64,000 bases of DNA from Candidatus Magasanikbacteria bacterium RIFOXYC2_FULL_42_28 (lineage in GTDB: Bacteria; Patescibacteria; ABY1; Magasanikbacterales; GWA2-37-8): positions 38,089 to 102,088 of the forward strand of contig MFQZ01000009.1 of assembly GCA_001784435.1 (NCBI GenBank). Reading direction: 5' to 3'. Shown here in pieces: positions 57,947 to 64,000 of this stretch. A model generated the notes under the pieces. That model did not search any database and had not been told where the DNA came from. It was given only the letters and a program-made list of their open reading frames with translations. Each line of letters opens with the position of its first letter. The first letter of the stretch is position 1. The translations under genes were made by a program, and so were the position numbers.

Positions 57947-60484
57947 ATGGACGCCCTATACAAAAAATACGCCTGTCTATCGGCCATAGACACTATGGCT
58001 AATTTTAAGGTTGATAAAAACGGTTTAACGCCGGGCGAGGCCAAGGCGCGTTTAATTAAATTTGGTAAAAATAAACTATCCGCCCACGAAACGCGTTGGT
58101 GGCAGATTTTTGGTCGGCAATTTAAATCGCCGTTTATTTATTTATTATTTTTTGCCACCGGTTTGGCATTTTTTTTGGGTGAAAAAACGGACGCCATCAT
58201 GATTTTGGCGTTTATTGTAATTAATACCGGATTAGGATTTGGGCAAGAATTTCATTCGGAAAAGGCCTTACAAATTTTACAAAAATTTGTGGTCGCGCGG
58301 GCGCGGGTTAGGCGGGGCGGGGCGGAAGATTTAATTGACGCGACTGAACTAGTTCCCGGCGATATTGTGGTTATTGAGAACGGTGATATTGTGCCGGCGG
58401 ATTTGCGTTTGATTGAAACAGAGGACTTGGTGATTGACGAATCTACTTTAACCGGCGAATCCGTGGCCATATTTAAACAAACGAACGTGGTGCGGAATGA
58501 TAAAGTCATTGAACCGCACGAAGCCGCAAACATTTGTTTTTCCGGAGCGAGCGTGGTTGGTGGTCGTGGCGTGGGTGTTGTTATCGCCACGGGTGCTACG
58601 ACTATGATGGGGCGTTTGGCGCGCTTGACAGTGGAAACCGAGCGGGAAAGTGTTTTTGAAAAAGGCATCGCTAAATTTTCTCGTTTTATTTTGCGCATGA
58701 TTTCGGTAATTTTAATTTTGATGTTCGCGGCCAATATCGCGATTAAGGGTTGGGAAAATTTATCGGAATTAATTTTGTTTACCATTGCTTTGGCTGTGGG
58801 TGTCATCCCCGAGGCCTTGCCGCTCGTCGCCACGGTTTCACTGTCGCGGGGAGCGTTAAATTTGGCGCGTAAACATGTGGTCGCGCGGCGTTTGTCAGCG
58901 GTTGAAGATTTGGGCAGTATTGAAATTCTGTGCACGGATAAAACCGGCACGATTACGGAAAATAAATTAAAAGTGGTAGCAATGCGCGCGGATGATGAGG
59001 GGCTTTGTTTATTCAACGCGGCGCTGGCCTCGTCATTTTTAGCGTCTGGTATACGCGACCCGAACAACTCTTTTGATTTGGCGCTGTGGCATAAATTGTC
59101 AGCAACTGAACGGGAGCGGGCGCGATCGTTTGAACGTATTAATGAAATACCATTTGATCCGACGCGGCGGCGCAATGATGTGCTGGTGCGTCAGGGTGAC
59201 GACTGTTTGCTTGTTGTTCGTGGCGCGCCCGAGGCCGTGCTTGAACTGTGCCATTTAAGCGCACCAGCGAAGAAAGAATTATATGAGTGGATGGCCGAAC
59301 AAGGAAACTTAGGTCGGCGCGTAATTGCCATTGCCGGCAAAGAAGAAAAAAATGTTGAGCATTGTAAAATTGTTGATGACGAAGCGGATTTAAATTTCTT
59401 TGGCCTAATCGCGTTTGAAGATCCGGTAAAACCAACTACCACTGAAGCGCTCGCACATGCTAAACATTTAGGGTTACGGGTCGTAATTTTAACCGGGGAC
59501 GCGCGGGAAGTGGCGACCGCCGTGGCAAAGAACATTAAACTAATTAAAGATGGCGACACTGTTTTAACCGGTGAAGAATTATTGGCATTGTCCGAAGACG
59601 AACAAATCGCCGCCGTAGATAAAGTACAAGTATTTGCGCGCGTTTCGCCGGAACAAAAATATCACATCATCCAGTTGTTACAAAATAAATATGAAGTGGG
59701 ATTTTTGGGTGAGGGGATAAATGACGCGCCGGCGTTAAAATTGGCGAATGTGGCGCTCGTGGTTGATGGTGCTTCTGATATCGCGCGCGACGCGGCTGAT
59801 ATTGTGCTTTTAAATCGCAGTTTAGATGTTATCGTCGACGGTGTAAAAAACGGTCGAGAAATTTTTGCCAATGTTGTTAAATATTTAAAAATAACTTTGA
59901 TTTCCAATTTTGGAAATTGTTACGCGGTCGCGGCGGCCTCGCTACTCGTGGCGTATTTACCAATGTTGCCAGTGCAAATTTTGTTGTTAAATTTGTTGTC
60001 GGATTTTCCCATGGTGGCGATTGCTTTGGACCGGGTGGATAGCGCCGAGTTGAAGCGTCCACGTAGTTATAACATTAAAGAAGTGGCGCTCATGGCCGTA
60101 TTTTTGGGCTTAGTCAGCACGATTTTTGATTTCATATTTTTTGCGTTATTTAAAAATTTTGGCGCCGCAACTTTACAAACAAATTGGTTTATTGGCAGTG
60201 TTCTCACAGAATTGGCCTTGATTTATTCCGTGCGCACCCACTTCTTTTTCTTAAAAGCGCGCCGGCCTTCAGGTGTATTATCTATTTTGAGTGTCTTGGC
60301 CGTGGTCGCGACCGTGATTTTACCATTAACGAGTTTAGGTCAGGAGTGGTTTAAATTCACGCCTCCAAGCTTAAATGATTACGGATTAATTTTTGGTGTG
60401 GTAGGTATATATTTTGTTGTTACCGAAATCATTAAGTTGTTATATTATCGTTTTAATAATGGTCGTGCCATGGTGGCGCGGTAG
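57947..60484 (+). CDS. P-type cation-transporting ATPase (Ca2+/Mg2+-type, P2/P3-like)
   Basis: 845 residues. Cation-ATPase N-domain (LTPGEAKARLIKFGKNKLS); actuator TGES (near residue 168); membrane motif PEALP in helix M4; phosphorylation site CTDKTGT with Asp331; KGAPE-equivalent VRGAPEAVL; LTGDAREVA; and GEGINDAPAL near residue 588. The last normally reads GDGxNDxP, so the first Mg2+-coordinating Asp is Glu here. C-terminal helices are complete. PEALP lies between the PEGLP of Ca2+ pumps and the PEMLP of MgtA, so the ion cannot be fixed. It is transcribed from an extended -10 right at the start codon. Confidence 0.9.
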   Translation: MDALYKKYACLSAIDTMANFKVDKNGLTPGEAKARLIKFGKNKLSAHETRWWQIFGRQFKSPFIYLLFFATGLAFFLGEKTDAIMILAFIVINTGLGFGQEFHSEKALQILQKFVVARARVRRGGAEDLIDATELVPGDIVVIENGDIVPADLRLIETEDLVIDESTLTGESVAIFKQTNVVRNDKVIEPHEAANICFSGASVVGGRGVGVVIATGATTMMGRLARLTVETERESVFEKGIAKFSRFILRMISVILILMFAANIAIKGWENLSELILFTIALAVGVIPEALPLVATVSLSRGALNLARKHVVARRLSAVEDLGSIEILCTDKTGTITENKLKVVAMRADDEGLCLFNAALASSFLASGIRDPNNSFDLALWHKLSATERERARSFERINEIPFDPTRRRNDVLVRQGDDCLLVVRGAPEAVLELCHLSAPAKKELYEWMAEQGNLGRRVIAIAGKEEKNVEHCKIVDDEADLNFFGLIAFEDPVKPTTTEALAHAKHLGLRVVILTGDAREVATAVAKNIKLIKDGDTVLTGEELLALSEDEQIAAVDKVQVFARVSPEQKYHIIQLLQNKYEVGFLGEGINDAPALKLANVALVVDGASDIARDAADIVLLNRSLDVIVDGVKNGREIFANVVKYLKITLISNFGNCYAVAAASLLVAYLPMLPVQILLLNLLSDFPMVAIALDRVDSAELKRPRSYNIKEVALMAVFLGLVSTIFDFIFFALFKNFGAATLQTNWFIGSVLTELALIYSVRTHFFFLKARRPSGVLSILSVLAVVATVILPLTSLGQEWFKFTPPSLNDYGLIFGVVGIYFVVTEIIKLLYYRFNNGRAMVAR

Positions 60485-60553
60485 AATTTTAGAGATATTG
60501 ACAATTTTCGTACCGTCGTGTACACTATATAAATAATAGTACGATGGTTTTCT

Positions 60554-61213
60554 ATGTCAAAAGATGAATTAAAATCAAAAGCATTACAATTACGTCGAAA
60601 GGGTTTAAGTTATAATCAGATTAGTAAGAAATTGGGTGTTTCTAAAAGTACGGTTTCGTTATGGTTGGCAAAAGTTGGTTGGTCGGTGAAGATGATTGAT
60701 GTATTGGCTAAACAAAATAAAACCAGGAGTCGAGCGCAATTGCGTTCATACGCTAAAATCAGAAAAGTAAAAATGGAGGCGATGAGAGAGGTGGCCAGAG
60801 AAGAAGCCAGACAGTCATTTTTTTCACTTTCAAAAAACATTTTATTTTTGGTTGGTCTAACAATCTATTGGGGCGAGGGTGATAAAAGGATGGCTAATGG
60901 TTTAGTGCGAATTTCCAATATTGATCCAGCGATGGTTAAAAAATTTATAGAATTTTTAAGGAAAGTTTGCGAAGTTCCCCAAGAACGTATTAAAATTTGG
61001 TTATTATTGTACAAAGATTTGAATGAAATTAAGTGCAAGCGGTATTGGACAACAAAATTGAATTTGCGCCCGAGCCAGTTCGTAAAATCTCAGTGTATCG
61101 TAGGTCGACACAAAACTAGGCGCGTTTCCTATGGGGTTTGTAACCTTTATGTCAGCAATCGGCTATTGAAGGAAAAGATATTGACATGGATCGAATTATT
61201 AGGTAGAATGTAG
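60554..61213 (+). CDS. HTH protein with LAGLIDADG-like motif, directly upstream of tRNA-Gly
   Basis: 219 residues, the same length as its homologue at 19152. Helix-turn-helix: RRKGLSYNQISKKLGVSKST, VSLWLAK. The second motif is VGLTIYWGEGDK with RISNIDPAMVKKFIEFLRKV, matching ALYWAEGSK / FSNTDSKMVAVFMDILR in the other copy. A basic C-terminus includes SYGVCNLYVSNR. It ends ten bases before tRNA-Gly on the same strand. A promoter lies upstream (TTGACA at ~60497, TACACT 17 bases on), with TCGTAC / GTACGA flanking the start region. Nuclease, maturase-like or regulatory roles are all possible. Confidence 0.72.
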   Translation: MSKDELKSKALQLRRKGLSYNQISKKLGVSKSTVSLWLAKVGWSVKMIDVLAKQNKTRSRAQLRSYAKIRKVKMEAMREVAREEARQSFFSLSKNILFLVGLTIYWGEGDKRMANGLVRISNIDPAMVKKFIEFLRKVCEVPQERIKIWLLLYKDLNEIKCKRYWTTKLNLRPSQFVKSQCIVGRHKTRRVSYGVCNLYVSNRLLKEKILTWIELLGRM

Positions 61214-61223
61214 TGGCATTTAC

Positions 61224-61295
61224 GCGGGTGTAGTACAATGGTTAGTATACGTGCTTGCCAAGCACGAAATGCCGGTTCGATTCCGGTCACCCGCT
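61224..61295 (+). tRNA. tRNA-Gly (GCC)
   Basis: Acceptor GCGGGTG / CACCCGC, U73; anticodon stem CGTGC / GCACG with loop TTGCCAA (anticodon GCC); T arm GCCGG-TTCGATT-CCGGT. CCA not encoded. Confidence 0.95.
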
Positions 61296-61298
61296 CTT

Positions 61299-61397
61299 AT
61301 TAGTTCAGAGGGCGGAGTACAAAGCCAATAGGACGGGCGACAATGGTCGTTCGTATTATATCGCCTATGAACTTTGAACTATTGGCTATGAACTAAA
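61299..61397. repeat. Nested inverted repeats between two tRNAs
   Basis: TTAGTTCA / TGAACTAA at the outer ends and GCCAATAG / CTATTGGC inside, separated by a GGGCGA / TCGCC-containing centre: a ~100-base long hairpin filling the tRNA spacer. Confidence 0.6.
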
Positions 61398-61404
61398 AAA
61401 ATAC

Positions 61405-61478
61405 AGCGGGGTAGAGCAACCTGGCAGCTCGCGAGGCCCATAACCTCGAGGTTCCCGGTTCAAATCCGGGCCCCGCAA
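61405..61478 (+). tRNA. Initiator-like tRNA-Met (CAT) with C33
   Basis: Stem GCGGGG / CCCCGC with an unpaired 1-72 position (A1, A72), an A11-U24 D-stem pair and the CCTGGCAGCTCG D-loop, all initiator features. Anticodon stem CGAGG / CCTCG with loop CCCATAA. Two oddities: C33 instead of the near-universal U33, and A29-U41 in place of the outermost of the three initiator G-C pairs. CCA not encoded. Confidence 0.9.
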
Positions 61479-61480
61479 CT

Positions 61481-61517
61481 AAAAAATTACTCCAACTTTG
61501 TTGGGGTAATTTTTTTA
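61481..61517 (+). terminator. Terminator after initiator tRNA
   Basis: AAAAAATTACTCCAAC / GTTGGGGTAATTTTTTT hairpin with a T run. Confidence 0.8.
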
Positions 61518-61549
61518 TATTACGGCCCGGATTTGAACTTTCGTTTGTT

Positions 61550-62278
61550 TTATTCCATCTCCCCCAAAAACACTTTCTCCAAAATTTGTTCGTTAAAATT
61601 ATGACCGTGGCTCGCGTACACGACCGCGCCTTTATCCAAAACATAAACGCGGTGGGCGATTTTTAACACGGATTTAATATTGTGTTCCACCACCATTATC
61701 GCCGTCTGGTGGCGTGCGTTAATTTCTTTTATTTTTTCAAACATTTCTTTGACCATTTTTGGTGACAATCCGAGTGATGGCTCATCTAAAAGTAAAACTT
61801 TTGGATCAGACATTAATGCTCGGCCGATAGCCACCATTTGTTGTTGCCCGCCGGATAATTGCCAAGCGTTTTGTTTAGCTTTAGTTTTTAAAATTGGAAA
61901 GATTTTATATACTTCTTCAATTTTTACAGCGATTTCTTGTTTATCGTTCAAATTGATCGCGCCCATTTCCAAATTTTCTTTGACAGTTAAGCTAGTAAAT
62001 ACTCTTCGGCCTTGGGATACAAACGCGATGCCCATTTTAGTCATAGTGAGCGGGTTTGGTCGGACTGTTTTCTCATGCCAACGCACCTCACCGCTTTCAA
62101 TTGGCGCCAAACCAAATAGCGCTTTTAGGGCCGTGGATTTGCCGGCGCCGTTGGGGCCCATGAGCACGACAATTTCACCTTCATCCAAATACAACGAAGC
62201 GCGGTCGTTGGCTGTTATCCCCCCGTAACGGACAACCACACCTTTCATTTCCAATAATTTTTCTTTTACTTTGTTCAT
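61550..62278 (-). CDS. livF: Branched-chain amino acid ABC transporter ATPase LivF
   Basis: 242 residues. Walker A GPNGAGKST, Q-loop FVSQGRRVF, signature LSGGQQQMVAIGRALM, Walker B VLLLDEPSLGLSP, H-loop VVEHNI. The SQGRRVFTSLTVKENLEMGA segment is characteristic of LivF. It forms the heterodimeric motor with LivG. It is last in a livM-livG-livF order and is separated from livG by a strong palindrome. Confidence 0.93.
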   Translation of the reverse strand: MNKVKEKLLEMKGVVVRYGGITANDRASLYLDEGEIVVLMGPNGAGKSTALKALFGLAPIESGEVRWHEKTVRPNPLTMTKMGIAFVSQGRRVFTSLTVKENLEMGAINLNDKQEIAVKIEEVYKIFPILKTKAKQNAWQLSGGQQQMVAIGRALMSDPKVLLLDEPSLGLSPKMVKEMFEKIKEINARHQTAIMVVEHNIKSVLKIAHRVYVLDKGAVVYASHGHNFNEQILEKVFLGEME

Positions 62279-62281
62279 ATT

Positions 62282-62340
62282 CGAAATGAGTGAGCGAAAT
62301 GATTAAATTTATTTAATCATTTCCGAGCGAATGAGAATAT
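62282..62340. repeat. Long palindrome between livG and livF
   Basis: GAAATGATTAAA-TTTA-TTTAATCATTTC core (12-bp perfect arms) extended by TGAGCG / CGAGCGA-type arms. It could moderate livF expression or stabilise mRNA. Confidence 0.65.
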
Positions 62341-62359
62341 ATGTGGCAAAGCCCATATA

Positions 62360-63091
62360 CTACTCTCCTAAATAGGCGTCCAGCACTTCTTTTTTTGATA
62401 AAACTTGACCGGGCGTGCCGGCGGCTAGTAATTTGCCCTCATTAAGCACTACCACTTCGTCGCATAATTCGCGAATTAAAGTCATGTTGTGTTCCACTAA
62501 AATGATGGTTTTGCCATTGGCGCGTAAATTTTTCAAAATGGCTTCCACAATTTTTGCCATTTCCGGGAATAGCCCGGCGAATGGTTCGTCAAATAAATAA
62601 ATATGCGTGTCGGTGGCTAACGCTCGCCCAATTTCTAAAAGTTTTCTTTGGCCGTAAGATAAATCGCCGGCTAAATTGTGGCGTTTTTCGTATAATTGTA
62701 TTTGATGTAAAATCTCGTCAGCTTTATTTTGTGCGATAATGCCGAGGTGTGGCCGTAAAGTTTTTATTGGCCCCTTGTCTGTTAATACTAGTAGTAAATT
62801 ATCTAAAACAGTAATTTGATTAAACAGTCGGACATTTTGGAAAGTGCGAGTAAGCCCGAGCGTCGGCGTTTCGTGTGGTAAGATTTTGGATAATTTTTCG
62901 CCGTTGATTATTATTAAGCCGGAATCAATCGGCAACAGTCCGGTTAAAACATTTATCAAAGTTGTTTTGCCAGAACCATTAGGTCCAATCAGTCCAGTGA
63001 TTTTGCCACCGGAAAATTTGAACGATAAATCATGCACGGCTTTGATTCCAGAAAATGATTTGGTTAGATTTTGTAATTCCAAAATGGGCAT
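62360..63091 (-). CDS. livG: Branched-chain amino acid ABC transporter ATPase LivG
   Basis: 243 residues. Walker A GPNGSGKTTLIN, LivG-typical LGLTRTFQNVRLFNQITVLD, signature LSYGQRKLLEIGRALA, Walker B IYLFDEPFAGLFP, H-loop LVEHNM. It is adjacent to livM, with the livM stop one base upstream. Normal length. Confidence 0.93.
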   Translation of the reverse strand: MPILELQNLTKSFSGIKAVHDLSFKFSGGKITGLIGPNGSGKTTLINVLTGLLPIDSGLIIINGEKLSKILPHETPTLGLTRTFQNVRLFNQITVLDNLLLVLTDKGPIKTLRPHLGIIAQNKADEILHQIQLYEKRHNLAGDLSYGQRKLLEIGRALATDTHIYLFDEPFAGLFPEMAKIVEAILKNLRANGKTIILVEHNMTLIRELCDEVVVLNEGKLLAAGTPGQVLSKKEVLDAYLGE

Positions 63092-63092
63092 A

Positions 63093-63935
63093 TTACATTT
63101 TATATTTTCCGAGTAATCCTTGCGGTCGCACGAACATTAAAATAATCAATACTAATCCGTAAAACGCCAAACGTAAATTGGCGGCTTGATTTTCCGGCAA
63201 TCCCAAAAATCGCAAGGCCTCTGGTAAAATCACCAAAATTACCGCGCCTAAAATCGATCCGCGCAAATCCGCCAGTCCTCCCATTATCACAATGGCTAAA
63301 ATAAAAATTGATTCATTTAAGGTGAAAGTGGACGGGTCAATGAAAGTGATGTAAGAAGCCAAAAGCGCGCCGGCGATAGATGCCAGCCCGGCGCTTAGGG
63401 CAAAAGAAATCATTTTAAACCGCGCGGTGTTGTAGCCAAATACCGACAGGGCTTCTTCGTCTTCACGAATGGCTTTGAGAGCGCGACCAAAAGGACAGCG
63501 CGTGACACGGTTGACGATAAAATATACCAGCGCGACCAGTAGGACGCACAAAATTAAAAAATAAAAATTAGAACGCAAGACCCAGTCAAAAATTTCCGGA
63601 CGACGAATGCCCGGTATACCTAAAGGTCCGCGCGTTAAATTGGTCCAGTTGATAAAAATACTGTAAGCGATAATATTAAAACCAAACGACACCAAAGCGT
63701 AATAATCATCGCGAAATTTTCCCAGTACCACTCCGAGCGCTAGGGCGGTTAGCGTAGCCACCATGATGCCAATTAGCATCGCAACAAAAAAATTAAGGTG
63801 ATAAGTGGTTGATAAAATTGCCACCGCGTAGGCACCAATACCATAAAACGCGGCGTGGGTAATTGAAAGCAGGCCGGTGTAACCAACCACCAAATTAAGC
63901 GATAACGCCAAAATTACGTAAATAGCGGCTATCAC
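63093..63935 (-). CDS. livM: Branched-chain amino acid ABC transporter permease LivM
   Basis: 280 residues, multi-pass. Starts MIAAIYVILALSLNLVVGYT and includes LLSITHAAFYGIGAYAVAIL, the cytoplasmic coupling segment GRALKAIREDEEALSVFGYN and GGLADLRGSILGAVILVILP, all typical of LivM. An in-frame stop 30 bases upstream limits the N-terminus; it is slightly short for the family but appears complete. LivH and the binding protein would lie beyond the window. Amino-acid import would suit an auxotrophic organism. Confidence 0.92.
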   Translation of the reverse strand: MIAAIYVILALSLNLVVGYTGLLSITHAAFYGIGAYAVAILSTTYHLNFFVAMLIGIMVATLTALALGVVLGKFRDDYYALVSFGFNIIAYSIFINWTNLTRGPLGIPGIRRPEIFDWVLRSNFYFLILCVLLVALVYFIVNRVTRCPFGRALKAIREDEEALSVFGYNTARFKMISFALSAGLASIAGALLASYITFIDPSTFTLNESIFILAIVIMGGLADLRGSILGAVILVILPEALRFLGLPENQAANLRLAFYGLVLIILMFVRPQGLLGKYKM

Positions 63936-64000
63936 TCGTGTTGCGTTAAAACTCCGCTAATCTAAGCTGTTTTTGTTCGCCGATTTCTGAACTTTGCAAT

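Noticed and set aside
1..64000. Recoding of TGA as Gly (as in Gracilibacteria and Absconditabacteria)
   Set aside because: TGA terminates holA, and full-length conserved proteins need no TGA readthrough.

Overview
The window reads as bacterial chromosome from the Candidate Phyla Radiation (Patescibacteria), plausibly a Parcubacteria/ABY1-type lineage. The name is inference. It rests on moderately AT-rich DNA using the standard code (TGA is a stop, for example in holA), several TrmB-family regulators, AAA_14/DUF4143 and DUF234 ATPases, very large serine/threonine-rich surface proteins, a pilB-pilC-pilMNO locus, and weak or absent Shine-Dalgarno sites in most genes. There is no rRNA operon, CRISPR array, transposase or integrase.

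Layout. 1-9150: 3' part of an ABC ATPase fused to a substrate-binding domain, a winged-helix/phosphoribosyltransferase regulator, trigger factor, a DUF4143 ATPase, a K+-independent-type proton pyrophosphatase, and a divergent LysM/M23 peptidoglycan hydrolase. 9269-19200: tRNA-Cys, polA, a duplicated fragment of the holA 5' end, an island (DUF234 ATPase, barrel-like secreted protein, TrmB regulator), intact holA, rpsT, a structured GC-rich RNA candidate, rmuC, and tRNA-Arg overlapped by an HTH gene. 20070-20768: a gene-free stretch with two parS-like palindromes, DnaA-box-like sequences and iteron-like repeats. 20769-34341: a surface locus with an O-antigen-ligase/TPR protein, a WxL-like protein, its likely WxL-interacting partner, and two giant multidomain exoproteins. 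34382-42472: tRNA-Ala, ychF, and on the minus strand a type IV pilus operon whose last gene is an RNA methyltransferase. 42728-49283: another propeller-type exoprotein, rpsF-ssb-rpsR, an EpmA-like synthetase beside efp, a tiny acidic Cys-rich protein, and tRNA-Gly. 49354-57926: an APH-like kinase between direct repeats, csaA, a methyltransferase, two TrmB regulators, an HD hydrolase/phosphohistidine-domain pair, HicBA, and a YgjP-like metallopeptidase. 57947-63935: a P-type ATPase, a second HTH gene beside tRNA-Gly, an initiator-like tRNA, and livF-livG-livM.

Themes. (1) Conserved genes (polA, ychF, epmA-like, an RNA methyltransferase, the WxL-interacting protein) carry short palindromic repeats inserted in frame, and a ~105-110 bp relative of one family sits in five intergenic positions. 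(2) Several small genes look foreign: GC-richer codons, strong AGGAGG-type ribosome sites, their own sigma70-like promoters and terminators, and mostly membrane or secreted products. (3) A GC-rich unit with its own promoter upstream of rpsT has no convincing reading frame but many hairpins and a 5'-3' closing helix, so it is my best candidate for an undescribed RNA. (4) Two homologous HTH genes with a LAGLIDADG-like motif each lie directly upstream of, or run into, a tRNA on the same strand. All functions are inferred by reading the sequence; no searches were run.
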